Positions 36,728 to 50,072 of a stretch of DNA of 64,000 nucleotides are shown here, in pieces (the first letter of the stretch is position 1; the number at the start of each line of letters is the position of its first letter). The position numbers and the translations under genes are program-made. Under the pieces are notes generated by a model that saw only the letters and a list, made by a program, of their open reading frames with translations, made no database searches and was not told where the DNA came from. Source of the DNA: Prostheceraeus crozeri. Taxonomy: Eukaryota; Platyhelminthes; Polycladida; Euryleptidae. Location of the stretch: contig CAJQUW010004469.1 in NCBI GenBank assembly GCA_907163375.1, positions 558,001 through 622,000 on the forward strand, read 5' to 3'.

Positions 36728-37741
36728 AGTCAGGCGCAGTCATATGTGATAGCAAAATAGCTGACACAATCTTCTATCACAACGCACGTACACGAGCATG
36801 ATGTAAACTAAGTGAAAATAGAAGTTATGGAGGATGGGCCTATCAATATGTGAATCCCACTGTATAACACAAGCAACATTCGTTAATCTGAAAGAAAATA
36901 TATTTATTCCGCTTGTATGACACATAAATGTGTACAGAAATGCGAATATGTTTTGGTTAAAGGCCTACTGTCTTATTTTATTTGTGGCACATTTGTGGAA
37001 TAAACAGCTTTAGTTTGGAAATATTCTATAAAAAAATTAAATCTTATTCCAATTCTTTCAATGATAACCCGTAGTACGTAAGTAGCTCACCTAACTTCTT
37101 ACTGCTTCGATCTACATGCACTTACCGTGCGACTTGTACATACATGCATATATACAAACATACAGCTTCAATCAATATACAAGATGATGGAGATTTAAAT
37201 GAGATTTTTGTTTAATTGCAACTTCCATGGAAAACTCTATGGAAATTTCCCAGCAATCCTTTTTACACCTTCAACATCAACAGTGGTTCAAGCAATGGAT
37301 AATTGGAAGATCAAATCACAGAATAATTTCAATTTCCTAAAAAGAGCATAAATTGAAGTTAATTTTTTTGTTTCTTTAAACGTTTCAATCTAACGCTCAT
37401 CAATTTCAATCACCCTCCATCTGTTTGCACTTCTACGGAAGTAATGATCTCCTATTTATTTTCGAACTGCATCGATTCAATTATCTCGCATCAAAATTCT
37501 ATGCAAACAACTTCTCATAAGAAAATTTTTGTCGAGAGAACATTAACATAAAAGTTGTTTTATAACTAATAACCACAAGCGTCTATTTGCAACGGTCGGT
37601 ATAAGATATCAATATCCTAAATTTCGTTACTCTTTGCTCTTTCTTAATAACTTCTTTCCCATCTATGCAACCTTCAAAGAAGAACTTACATGTACTTCCT
37701 GAGCATCGGTTAATAGATTCCCTCTCTCTCTCTTACTCTAG
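36728..37741. other. Intron end before the second exon, no clear feature
   Basis: Sequence between the MITE and the splice acceptor. Apart from the strong pyrimidine tract ccctctctctctcttactctag immediately before the exon, nothing is recognisable. Confidence 0.5.
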
Positions 37742-37875
37742 AACGGATTCGATTTCTACTCTCTCTGCAAAAATGAACAGACTTCACAATGACAAGGAAA
37801 TTGCATGCGCCGCGGACAACGAAGGCTATGAAACCCTCCCTATGCCGCCGGTGAAGACAAGGCTTGAGGTTCGAT
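37742..37875 (+). CDS. Internal exon: second part of the first immunoglobulin domain
   Basis: The exon starts after a tactctag acceptor and ends at a gtaagtg donor (37876). It enters in phase 2 and leaves in phase 1. Joined to the exon at 8458-8725 it reads ...NELL TDSISTLSAKMN, then NDKEIACAADNEGYE with the second disulfide cysteine, and ends VKTRLEV, the last strand of the fold. The next exon supplies KPSVEI, so the junction reads like the LxVxxxPxVxI linkers between immunoglobulin domains of Kirrel and nephrin. It codes about 45 residues. The coding evidence is strong because frame, phase, cysteine position and splice sites agree on both sides. Confidence 0.86.
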
Positions 37876-40802
37876 GTAAGTGTTGACCATTAAGTTTATC
37901 TGCTTAGACATCATAAGGATGCAATTATAAATTAGTTTGATGTAAGAATGTGCAATCAGTAGCTATCATCGTAATAAATAAATTGATAATGTTTCATATG
38001 CTCCTAATCATCTGTTTCTTACTATTCATTGCTTTTTCGTAATTGGCGTCTGCTACAAGGTGTTGAATCATTTTCGTAGACTCAGTAGTACTTTTGATCG
38101 TAAGATAAAGCATGCATAGTCAAACGTTTCATCTCTTTATCCTGCAATCAATCATGTTGCACTTTACGCTTGATGTGATTTAAGGGTAAGGCTTTCATCA
38201 ACATGTCTTAAACTAGAAATTGCAGCCTCTAATTGATAGTGGATTCGTTTTAATGTATATGAAGTTACGTATGAGGTATTTTCATATCAGAATATCAATT
38301 TCATAATTTTCTCATAATTATTAACTACATCTTGATATCTGAGAACAAAACATCTCGTCACTGTTAACTAGGTCAATACATGAATAGCATTGGATTAATT
38401 GCATAGAAAATGATAAAAAAACCATGACAACAGAGATATGGCAAAACTTTGGAGTGAATAAAAATGTTCCAATTTTTCCGGGGAATATATTTCCGCCGAC
38501 TCTGATTTTCTAGAATCAGTGACGGCGCCAGCTAGCGATATGAATCGTGACAAATTGGATGTATAAAACATGGTTACATCAATTATTTGAAAATTGCATG
38601 TCAAAGTTGCAATTTTTCGATAAATGCATGGACATGTAAATGTAAACTATGATGACCTAATACGAAAGCACGCGTGCATGCACTTTCTTTATGGGCTAAG
38701 AAGCTGGATTGGATCGTGTGCTTTGAATTAGAACACAAGAGATACTAGAATACTAGAGAACTAGAAGACGGATTAAAATATCCTATTCATACTGGTATAT
38801 GAAGCGTGCTGTAGTGGTCATACGTATATTTGTACAATGCAGAGTACAATTTTACTCTTGCAATATAAATCTATTTATGAAGATAGGAGTAAAGTTGAGA
38901 AACAAAATCACACAATTGTACCCTAAGTCTTTCATTGTACCACATTGCCGATTCAAATATTGAATAGCATTTTATCAAAAAAGTGTTCATGTGACTAATA
39001 TTATGCGACAGTGAAAGAACTTTCTTGCAGTCATCGTGCTTACTCCCTCAGTAAGGTCCACAATTTTACTTACAAGATATGCAAGATACTCGAGTTTCCG
39101 GTGGTCAGGGTTTATTCCAAGTATGTGAGTGAGATACGCAAAACCCATGCGTTTGCTCCTCGTTTTCCGTGCAACATCTAAGACAATCACAGAATATCCC
39201 TAAATAGTACATTTACAAGCTGGGAAAATGATGATAGATGAACTTTTCATCACAACGCAACGGTTATAAATACGAGTAGAAGCCGGCATTTAGAGAATGC
39301 CGTCTGTAACCTCATGTGACTCTCTGAACCTATATTGTGATTTTAAAGAAGCAAGACGACCCTAATATATCCAAAGTTTTCATATTCATCAGAAAAGACA
39401 CACAATATTAGGCCAAAATTTTAAAAAATCAATCTCCAACTTTATTTTCTGTCTATGGTATAAAATGCCTATTTCTAAGAGACTGCGTAGAACGAATTTT
39501 GGAAAATCAATGCGCTTTATAGAGAGTTGTTTTACAATAATTTCAAAGTTCAGCACACTATTGAATAAGTACATATACTTTTCAGAATAGGCCTTGTCTC
39601 TCATTGTGACTATCTGAGTGTGACTTGGAAAATCTGTCAAAACTTCACTGTCAAATACGCCCAATAAGTCGTATAGGTTACACAATTAAATTTCGCAGCC
39701 AAAATGCGGCAGGCGCTGCAATCGCTCTGCCTCAAAGCATTGATAGCCATTACCGTTGCAGGTCAGTGCGAATTCTCATCACTGAAAGTTCAGAAAGATC
39801 TATGTATTGTGTGCAATTTATCTTTAGAAAGCATTTTCTGGCATGTATGCTAAACTTAGCAGATTTATCGGAAATTCATCGCGCTACTCTACACACGCAG
39901 ACGTCAGTAGTGCAACTTTCAATACAAAATCTTTGTCATTTTTAACTAGAAATTCTTTAAATATTCTCGCAACACACCTCAGCATTTTAATGGTAAGAAA
40001 TCTATTGTCACGACCTTTTATTTTAGTTACTTTTGGTATTTTGTAGCAGCCTTTTGAAAACAGCGTCACCATTTCCACGAATTTACTAAGAAGTAGGTTC
40101 TTTATAGCGCATGTTTAGTGCTATTATATTCTGTCATGAGATCATTCCGATTGGTCCATTCTTCTTCACCAGACTGATTATCTAGTCCCCTAGGGAAAGA
40201 CAAAGAAAATACACACTGTGTCAGGAAATACAGTTTGAACAACAAGCATTGAAATATTTCACCATGAGAATGTTTTGAAATGTTTTAGCCATGCTGAGAG
40301 GCTGTAAGTCATCGAAGTTAATTCCGGCTGATCAGTGGAGCCTTGAAGCATGCTATCACTTCTCTGGCTAGCAGTTAGATGTGAAGCTTAAAACTTCACA
40401 TATCTGTAAAATTACAAAATGATTGAACATATCGAATTTCCCAATTCTCTGAAATCCGAAACTTTCTACAAAATTTCCCTAAATTTCCCACATGAATTCT
40501 TTTGTCTTTAATATGAAGATCATTTGAATCACGAGTGTCAAATATTTCGCTTTGTCATTCAACTCACGTTCCTGACTCCTTTGATACCGGCAGATCAAAC
40601 TTCAAACATTTTGACCTCTCCACCTTCAACATCACAATAAGACCAAGAAATCTAATTCTTACGACGCATTTCAGCAGTAAGAATTGTCACAACAGACTCT
40701 TTCTACGATAACTTAGTTATGCACGCATGTCTTAACAAATGCTCTAAATAATAAGTACATCGCTGGAAGGACTACAATATTCTTTAACTTCTCTTGTCTG
40801 CC

Positions 40803-40876
40803 GGTGCATGTGGCCTTGTGGTAGAATGCTTCCCCAATTTTCCGGTACACATGAGTTCGAATCCCGGTCAGATCAG
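40803..40876 (+). repeat. tRNA-derived SINE head
   Basis: An A box (tggccttgtgg, 40811-40821) and a B box (gagttcgaatcc, 40853-40864) stand 42 bp apart, as in a tRNA or tRNA-derived SINE. The intervening anticodon arm does not form a proper stem, so it is not a functional tRNA gene. The following about 120 bp may be the SINE body, but no end or poly-A tail is clear. Confidence 0.6.
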
Positions 40877-41947
40877 GCGCAAGATTCAGAAAATCGCCAA
40901 AGGCCATATTGGTTAACACTCAACGTTGAACAATATTATGGAATCCAAACAGACGATACCATCATCAGATGAAGAAGCATGAAAAAAGGCTGCCAGTATT
41001 CGTTCAAAGCATCAGTTGAATTTTTCGATGAATAGTTAATGCATTTTCGTTTGGCTTGTATCCAATATTCCGCTTTCTCCTTTTGCTCCACTCATCGAAG
41101 AAAAATACAATGCTTGTATTTTGGAGACAAAGTTAATTTTCATTTTAAAAGATCATTCTTCATTCTATTGAATAGTCGAAAGAGTCCTATTTCACTTTAT
41201 TGTAATAAATGATGATTATTTTAGGCTTTCGGGTCATAAAATTTAGTTTCTAGTTTCACATCGAAGTGAATTTAGTATTGGATTTATACATTCTGTGGTA
41301 GAAATTCTTTACCATGCGATAAGTTCATGCGAATCTTATACTTTCTCATCCTTACCATCACGCAAGTAGATCGCCAAGGTAAAATTATATGGGAAGAAAA
41401 TAAACGTGCGTGCTTGGAGCAAACTACCGAATCCTCTACTTCGTACGATTATGCTAATTATTTGTCTCACTATCAAGAGAATATTCTTCTCTCTAACTCT
41501 TTTTTTGTAAAGTAGGAAATAATAATTTCGTATCTATAATTATGGATAAGTCGGGGATAGAGAGGTGTCAGATGCAAACAATGAGACTTGAGTACTTTCA
41601 TTATTAATTTACGAGCAGAACGACAGGTGACAATTCCAATCTAACCACGCTTTTCAAAGGTGACCTTCATTTCAATTCTGTCCCTCTCAAAAGTTTCAGT
41701 TGGTTAAAATTTACACAACAATTTGAATTGTGTTGAATGATGCGATTGAAGATACCGAAACCTGACTCGGTGTAACAACTAGTGTTGCAATCAGGCGACT
41801 CATGACTGAATGAAGAATTAACCGAAGATAGTGAGGTAGTTCGATGAGAAAGCAAATCAACAAATCAGGATTTACATAAGCGTACTCGTGATCCTTGTCA
41901 ATCACTAGAGACACAAGTATATCGGGGCTTTTTTGAACATTTTCAAC

Positions 41948-42105
41948 TCGAATTACATATGTAGTCGAATTACATATGTAGTTATAAGTAAATATGTTTA
42001 TAGAGTATGTATACACAAATATTGTAAGTAAATATGATTATAGAGTATGTATACAGAAATATTGTAAGTAAATATGATTATAGAGTATGTATACAGAAAT
42101 ATATT
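41948..42105. repeat. Tandem repeats: 17-bp unit twice, then 40-bp unit three times
   Basis: The unit tcgaattacatatgtag is repeated at 41948-41964 and 41965-41981. Directly after it, a 40-bp unit containing aagtaaatatgattatagag starts at 41986, 42026 and 42066, with few differences. It is AT-rich minisatellite DNA. Confidence 0.85.
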
Positions 42106-42324
42106 CAATAGTAATATGCAAGATTTTGTGTGTACAACATCACATAGATATTATTCCGCAGTTAGCGAAAAATCCGATTGACCGCTATATTATGAAGGCG
42201 ATCCAAAAGAAGCCATCAATTCTATAGAATAGAGATATGTTTTAATAATTCCAAGTAATACAAATCTTTCATTTCTGTAACGCTGCACTTTGTCCACTAA
42301 AGAGCCAATTGAGGAACAGAAGAG

Positions 42325-42620
42325 TCACGTGGGATCTTTCTATTGGTGGGATCTCTCACGTGGGATCTTTCGGCGACTAAGCCACCTCATTCTTTCTGCT
42401 TTTCCTTACCTCACCCAAAACACGAATCGACAATATTAAGGGTAGGGCAGCCTTCTCATATTGGCACCTCTCGCCCGGTAACTTCTGTTGAGAGCAACAG
42501 TCTCTTTCCAGGCGGACAGACTTGAAGCCTGAACCTTTTCTATCATCGCACCGAATTGCAGCCTTTCGGATTGAGCCGTCCTACCACCCTGTGTTTTGGT
42601 GAGAAGGGGCTGTTTGCCTC
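42325..42620. repeat. GC-richer unidentified block with a 16-bp direct repeat
   Basis: The 16-mer tcacgtgggatctttc occurs at 42325-42340 and 42356-42371. The following 250 bp are clearly richer in G and C than the surroundings and give a 60-codon open frame of no known family. It may be a piece of an LTR or other retroelement; I could not identify it. Confidence 0.3.
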
Positions 42621-43939
42621 AGATGTGAGTCTCGAGAATTTTGTTCTGACTTAAGAAGTAATATCGTGGCTACTAACGTCTTATTTATTATACAACTGGT
42701 CTACTGGATATGCGACGTCAATCACAGAAACTCTTGTTTTAAATACTCGAATGATGCATGGTATGGAATCACGATATGTCCTTCTTCATACTCACTTTGC
42801 ATTCCAGAAGAAGCATCACTTCCTGTGCCACGAAGCAGCCTACAATAAATAGTGTCTCCATGTTGACATCTTTAAGTTGCTTTCCAGCTGGAACTGGACA
42901 AATGTCTCACAATTTGAGCACATTTAGATGATAGATCATTGGAAAACTCCAATTAGATGTAAACAATACACATCTCCGATAGATCATTGATAGGAAGATA
43001 AAAATGATTTCCGAAATTCGGAAATGAGTTGTCTTTTTAAAAAACATTCATAGGTACCTTTGGATTGATCATCTCATCAATATATTGTTGACAGATCATC
43101 TTTTGCTTTTATTGCTCAATATTTGTCAGTCGATGGTTCATGAATGAATCGTCATATTAGACTAGCATTCAGCTCCGATTTCAATTATTTCAACTTTGAG
43201 TCATCATTGAAATAAACTAAATTTGCTAACAATTTAAATCAGGAAATGTACTGCAAATTTCTCTTCCCAAAGTAATCACTTAAAAACAATGCATCGCCTA
43301 AACTTTCGATTATATAACTATCTTATTTGCTTAGCTTATAATGTGAATGGCTTTCTGTCTATGGCAAATATCCTCCTGAAATGGAATCGCATGAAGTAAA
43401 GGCGTGATGAAATAGACTTTCTTGATTGCCCAATCCAGGATATAACACCAGTGATTGATAGGAGCGCTGATTAGACAGTTACCGTCTAGCTGAGTGAAGC
43501 ACGAACGCTTATCAATGTCCCAAGAACTTTTTCCTTCCCACCCGTGAAAATCTGTAGGAGAATAAGGGCAGTTCTAGAGTTTAATGATATTTGTGTTCAC
43601 GCCGAGGAATTGGTTTAAGGAAGTGTTAGACAGAATTAGTTTGCTCATTGACTCATTTTCGTATTTTCTTTGCTCTTCTCACTTCGATGGCCATTTTTCA
43701 GTATTTGCAAACTTTTGGATTGTCAGTTTCCTTTTCATTTCATGCACTGTGGTTTGAACGGTACTTTGGATATGATTTCAGTATCGTAGATTATCTATTA
43801 CTCCTCATCACCTGTGGGGATCCTTTCCCTAGGGACTGGTGTAACTAATAGTGTCGTGAGCCTGTATTTTCCTACCGTGATCCGGATATACCCGGGAATA
43901 CTCTTATCTAAGGCCAGCCTGGTCCGGTCTGTTTATAAC

Positions 43940-44787
43940 CATAGAGTAAGTATATTAGGTAGAGTAGCAACTCAGCATAAATTAAATTCCCAATGTGCAT
44001 GCAGTTTCGATTTTGTTGAATGAACTCGAGTTCAGACACAATGTCAAATATGAGATATGTAAACTTTGAGATATGTAGACACTTTAGGGAAATCTATACG
44101 AATTTGACTGATCATGACAACAATACAGAAGGAGGAATAGGATTTTACAGATCCTTCGCATCATGACAACCCTGGAGAGGTAATGTTTATTAAATTAGCA
44201 ATTCTATGGGTGACTACAGTATTAATATGCTCAGCCTCAGATATTAAAGTATTCTCTTAATCGTGATCACATCACAAGCTGCGTGCCACTGAAAGAGCAA
44301 GATTATAATTAACTTTAAACAATGCAAATGGGTCCGCCATATTATTCAGATTCAATAGATGGAACATAAATGTAGTGAATGATAAAATTATGCCGATGAA
44401 AATTGAATTAAAATCTTGAAACTTCGGCCAAGAAGCACAATAAGATCCCAAATTTTCCATGAAGACTTGTGTTGTGATGTGGATCATCAAATTTCCTTGA
44501 TAATCAGCTTAATTTCCGCTTAATTAAGACACCTGTCAGTAAATTTCCATTCATTTTGATATCCAATAAGTTTCATACTACTTACACAGAAGTACCAAAT
44601 CGATAGTGTATAACATCGGAGTGATTTGCAAAAGTTTAGCTTCTTAAAAAATGATCAAATATTATTTTAGACCGTTGGAACGTAATCTCCGGAAAAAACC
44701 TGAATCTTTTGATATTACAATGTTCACTGCATGCTGACATTTTTTGAGTCGACACTATACCTAGTATATACTCGTATTTGTTCTATG
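43940..44787 (-). mobile_element. hAT-like MITE, family A copy 3, inverted
   Basis: The low-coordinate end catagagtaagtatattagg matches the complement of the right ends of the copies at 20085 and 56455. The interior continues to match in reverse, for example ttgatatccaataagtttca. The other end is altered (actcgtatttgttctatg). Flanks tttataac (43932-43939) and tttacaag (44788-44795) agree at six of eight positions, a decayed 8-bp duplication. It is full length, about 848 bp, and non-coding. Confidence 0.72.
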
Positions 44788-47169
44788 TTTACAAGTTTGC
44801 CTGAAAATGTGTGTACTCCTACATTCCTACAGGCTTATCTTAATTCCAGGGTTGATATTTTCTACTCAATCTACTAGACAATATCGTTTAGCACTTTATT
44901 GAAGTGATATCAATGTGTTACGAGTTACAATACAATTGATTTCAAATTTCTGACCCTCAATTTGATGAATTTCGTGGCAATCATTCAGAACCAAAGGACT
45001 TCGGAATTCTCTGAAGTCACAAAAGCATGAAAAGTAATCAAATGAATCAGATATCAATAAGTCTCAAATTTCGACTGTTACCCCTACTTGCTGTATTTAT
45101 AAGTAGTATAAGAGTAACATGCAAGATGGATAGCCGAAGCACTAGATGTCAGAATGTGTGTTTCTTGACTTTTTTGTGCATGTCAGACACATTTTATGAT
45201 TATTAAGCATGTCTATAATATATATGTCTGGTATGTCAACACAATCAAACGCATGAAGTATTAGATTTATTTGGCATGAATTGCTTTAATGTCATATTAA
45301 AAATCTACTCGACCTTCTTATGGTTCAAAATTGTGCAAGGTTGTTATGGGGAATTTCGAATCGACAGCGGTGGGATTCAATGATTGTTGACAATAGCCAA
45401 TAAAATGAGACTCAAGTCTATATTTCTATCATCAGAAATTCCGTGTTTCAAGAATTGGTGAGGTTTTTTTAGAAGCTTGAACACTCATTTTGAATTCATG
45501 AGTTCGTGAGTTGACGGCGTATTTATAAAGATAATGTCTACTTTCTGCAGTGTCTCATGACAATTTATCCAGCATATTTAGGTCTACAGTATTCAGATAG
45601 TAGACAATGCCTTACTATTGTTTTGTCAAAATCATTCACCAAAAGAATCGGCAAAATGTCATGAAAGTAATGTATGTCATGAATACACATCATGTTGTGA
45701 TTGTAGTAAATCAAATATGAAAGACATTCACGATCTGAAGCAATTATATTTCAAAGAGAGTGAGGTCTGGCTTCGATTCATGAACAAAAGCCAAAATACA
45801 GATAACCTTTCATTTTGTTTATTCCATAGACTAATGTCATCCACCCACGCTGATGGAGTTGAGAATGTTACGATTCGACGGATAAAGTCTATTGGAAAAA
45901 CTGCCGTTTTCTTGTTATTTTTCGAACACTAAATGAAATCATCTACATGACAGCAGGATAATAGGAATATTTGCTTTCTATAAGTCGTGAAGAAAAAAGT
46001 CACATTCTCTTGTTGCTGTGTAGATGACTGGTCAGCAATATAGCGGCTGGTACTTAACCTTGACATCTCTAGGTCGTGCAGTCCTCCTCGAGAATTTCAT
46101 GTAAAGTTAAAGATGGAGTGTTTTCAAACGTTAGGCATCAACATTCATTCAAAAATAAAGAGTCCGAAGTGAATGCGCTACAGCCAGATATCACACCCTA
46201 ACCTGTTATCTTCGAAATCTGTGTAGGCCCTACCCATGCCCGTGTAATGCTTCAAAGATGAGATGAAAATACATGTCATGTGTACACATTACTTCCATAT
46301 ATGACTTTTGCATTTTACACGCCATGATAAGTGAATTCACTATTCCATTCATTCATGGTTATATATATTATACACTACTGACATTCCACATTAGATATCT
46401 GTTTTGCAGGTAGTAAAGAATAATTGCAGCTTTTGAAAATGTAGAAAAATTGCGTGCTATTTACAAGATAGACAACAGTGCGATTTTTCATTGACTAAAC
46501 TATCTGCATTTGTTTGAGCTCAGTCAGTTCTAGTGTCTCGCATGGTTCCATCCTATCGCCGTATCTTTTCTTTATTCATATATCCTCCTTAGAATTGAAA
46601 TATTCAATTTCACAAATCTCTGTATATGCCGAATAAATTTTTGCTGTTGCTATCCCAATGGAGTGACTTCCCATTATTGAATATTGATTTCAAGGTGAAA
46701 ATCGGAGTGTAGAGCCTTGGAGGACTGCATAAACATAAGCTGTTTAAACATGGACTGCAAATGAATGCAAGAAAGACAAGATAACACATAAAAAACAAAA
46801 TTTGTCTTCACGTCACCCAGCTGGTATCGATGTAGTAAACGAATTCAATATTTTTGGACTTATTTACAGTTATAGCACCAGACGGATTCTCCATGCGGAT
46901 ATGAATAATGAAACTTGCAGAAATCATTATTTCTTGTAAAATTGTGTGATTTTATAATCTAAAATTCACTCACATCTTAAAATTTTAACGTCTAAAATTT
47001 ACATTTTGAAACGGCGCCTTACTCGCGCGGTGTCTGATATCTCTACAATTAGGACGAGCTAAAGAATGTTTATCGCTGTTGTCAGTGGATCATATTCGAA
47101 GATAGCTACCATTGTTCCAATGAACTCCATTGTGGCAGCGATACTTTGAACGAGGCCATCTTCATCATG

Positions 47170-47320
47170 CGTTTAAATAAAAAACAGTCGCTCCCTTCTT
47201 TCGGACAAATTTCCTTTATTGTTTTAAAAACATATGTACAAGGGCCCTTGTACATATGTTTTTAAAACAATAAAGGAAATTTGTTCGAAAGAAGGGAGCG
47301 ACTGTTTTTTTATTTAAACG
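47170..47320. repeat. Spacer-free near-perfect palindrome, 151 bp
   Basis: The sequence is symmetrical about gggccc (47242-47247). Left arm 47170-47244 and right arm 47245-47320 differ by one mismatch (tcgga against tcgaa) and one extra base in a T run. Outer ends are cgtttaaataaa and tttatttaaacg. There is no loop. Such a structure can extrude as a cruciform and is usually unstable in cloning and replication. No gene is present in it. Confidence 0.93.
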
Positions 47321-50010
47321 CTACAATGCACCTCCCGTACAATGGACACTTTATTTACATCTTCATCATCCTTTTCTGAACGTTCCACATACTTTTAGCT
47401 GCCACTCACACAAACACAAGTGAGTCTGAATCCATTTATTCGAATCATCAAGTGATGGTAATTCTCTATCTTGAAACCCGAATGGTCATTTGCTTGCTTA
47501 TCTTGATTAATTAATGATTTTTTTTGAATGCTTGACGCGCATACTAGATTATAGAGTAGAAACTCTCAACAAGGAATCACCTTGTGGACGTGACTTAAGG
47601 CTGTGATTAGTCGAGGTGGGTTTCATTTCCGTTGATGCCATCCCCAAATTTTTGCATCATTCAGATGCATATGAATCCTTTCTATCTTCTCACAACGAAC
47701 AGAAGGGATGTTCCCAGGTGTTTTTGTACATTCTCTGATATTTTTTAATGCAGAAATGTGTCAGCAATAAGAGCTCGATGCATAATTCATTTGTATGTAG
47801 TTCTATTATAGATTTCCATGTCGCAGTCACATTAACTGCTAAATTTAAATTGAAAAAATTATAGATAATTCTGTTTCATTCTAATGAAGAAATCTACATG
47901 CTTTATTACTACATAACCATCGTGTTGCTAAATAAAAATGCACATATAAATTACCTCAAAATTTTGGCCTTTTTCCAAATACTCACAAAACATCGGTTTA
48001 GAAGAGATATTATATTTCTGGTGAAAATAGAAATAACGAATTTGTAAGCCATTGGAAGACCACACCCTCAAGATAGCAAAAACATCTTCATAATAGTGAA
48101 AGCTGTGTTTCATCATTTTCATAACAAATTGCCGATTTCACAAGGATTATTTTGAATCAGGCTTTTCAGTATTTTAGCATTATTACTATTTAAACAGACT
48201 AGATATCCGTATAGGACACTGTAAAAACATAAGAGTCTTGAAAGGGATTCACCACCTTCCTTGAATATCAAAGAGGAAATGAATGTGTGATATATTGCAT
48301 TCTAGACACATTTACCGAAGAATGGTTCATTAGACAGCATTTGTTTCTGTCCATGATTCACAAATTCCTGGAATATATGTAGTAGTGTGTAAAATTGCAG
48401 CAGATTAAGATGTCTGTTTGTTCATATAAATAGTTATTTTGTCAGTTAATCTAAGAAGATTGCCAATTCATGTTAACAGCAAGAATGATGGTCAACACCT
48501 TGATATCCTGTTACACTTAATTCGGTCATACCGCAGAGTTTCGAATGACAGGCTCATCTCGGTCATTGTCTCGGTCACTCATTCACCGTGACCTCTCCAC
48601 ATCACGCTGATTCGGATTTCAAGTCATATTTTGATAATCAATTCGGACAAGTCCTAATAAGACAGTCATCAAGTACTGGCACATTTCAAAGACGAATTTC
48701 TTGAAAGCTATTTATCGTCTGGTGACTGTCAGACGGTGTCTTCAACATTTGGTCAAAGTTGCATAGAATATCATTTGACAGATCCCTCTAACTTGTTTCC
48801 TGTAGAAATCCGCGGGGTTCCTGCACAGACTTGTGTAACATTAACATAACATCCCTCCTTCTTGTACGACAGACAATACTTATGTTAAGCTTGTCATTCA
48901 TGTCAGTTCAATATGCAGTATAATCCTCCATGAGCTTCAAATTACCACGTTCTTACAATCTGTGATATAGATAAAGTGGGATTAATTTCATGATAACCTG
49001 CCTCTGCAATGTGTTGGTTAATTTATGCTGAAATATTGACGTATTGATCAATATACATGAACGTTGACATCTGAATATTTTGCCATTGAAGATTCAGTGC
49101 ACTGAAAGAAGTGACTGAAAGATTATCTTCGCATATCAAAAGTTAGAACGAAATATCTGAAAATGCGTAAAATATCACATTGAGTAAATTACTTCATGTG
49201 TTTTGCTATCATTATATACTCCAGACTATCAGTCCAAAGTCATAGCCACTTCTATCCATTAAAAAACTCATTAACTTCGTGTGTGCAGGCACGACAAATG
49301 AATCTAGCGCATCTAGAACTGAGACAGACTTGACCAGAGATAAACAGGGGCTGGGCTTGGGCCTCTTTGTAATCCGTGTAGGACAGAATTTGTCTATCGC
49401 GGCTATTAGAATATTTCTTTGGTTTTTTTTAAATCATAGATGAATATTATATGTAGTGATAGGTCGCGTGATCACTAGCAGTGAAGTAGAGCATTGACGT
49501 TTCGAATCTGATTGCATGAAATAGCCTCGTTTCCACTGATGATGGGTTGAATTACATCAAAAATTAAATCTTCATTTGCATCAATGCCATTTTGACATGG
49601 CTAAGGCCTGCTTGTTTCTTCTAATACAGCTAACATCATAGTCTGGATGAAAATTGGAATTTTTGATATTTTCAACTTCCTGACAAAGACTGAGGGAAGT
49701 TATCAGACCATAATTGAAACCAGCTGAAGAAGTTTCATGAAAGAAAATTTTCATGCAATATCTAAAGCGCAGAATTTCTTAAATAAGCAATTTTTTTCTT
49801 GAATAGAAAAATTCAAAATTCTTAGATTTGAAAACTTTGTCAGATATCCGATTGTCATTGTCATTTTTGCCGGATCATTTATCGGATCATCGCATCAAGG
49901 GCATAATCAGGGCATGATCAGGCACTCGAAAATTCAAAAATTCATTTGGTCAAAAATTCCCATAGACTATACTCTCCCTTCTGAAACTATTTATCTGAAG
50001 CTTCTAGGGG

Positions 50011-50072
50011 CTCTATTCATAGAGGTCGGATATCAAAGCTAACAATCCGACCTCCATGATTCTATTATAGAG
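50011..50072. repeat. Short foldback hairpin
   Basis: A stem gaggtcggat (50022-50031) pairs with atccgacctc (50045-50054), with weaker pairing outside (ctctatt... and ...tatagag). The left side starts with ggggctctattcatagag, which resembles motifs at 5444 and 54836. It may be a minimal MITE. Confidence 0.5.

Larger units (their letters stand above)
8726..37741 (+). other. 29-kb intron of the immunoglobulin gene
   Basis: This intron splits the first immunoglobulin domain, with a gtaagta donor and a pyrimidine-rich ctctcttactctag acceptor. It holds most of the mobile elements listed separately. I saw nothing identifiable in 8726-10130, 10870-13370, 13672-14550, 15560-16180, 16280-19600, 27570-28430, 28980-32690 (apart from a GC-rich patch at 29876-29950 that may be a decayed hAT end), 33200-34155 and 34360-36230. 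Short open frames in these stretches look like chance. An additional alternative exon cannot be ruled out, but the phases of the flanking exons need none. Confidence 0.75.

Noticed and set aside
38987-39190. 67-codon minus-strand frame with moderate composition
   Set aside because: No motif, no splice sites that would connect it, and no homologous family recalled.
39625-39945. 106-codon + strand frame
   Set aside because: No domain, no splice context matching the gene phases, and overlapping frames on both strands.
41984-42105. Regular direct repeats that might suggest a CRISPR array
   Set aside because: The units abut without spacers and the genome is animal; this is a minisatellite.
43800-43935. 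GC-richer segment possibly from rRNA or an LTR
   Set aside because: No rRNA core sequence recognised and no matching partner repeat in the window.
45618-45932. Cysteine-rich 104-codon + strand frame
   Set aside because: The spacing of cysteines fits no motif I know, and no supporting exon structure is present.
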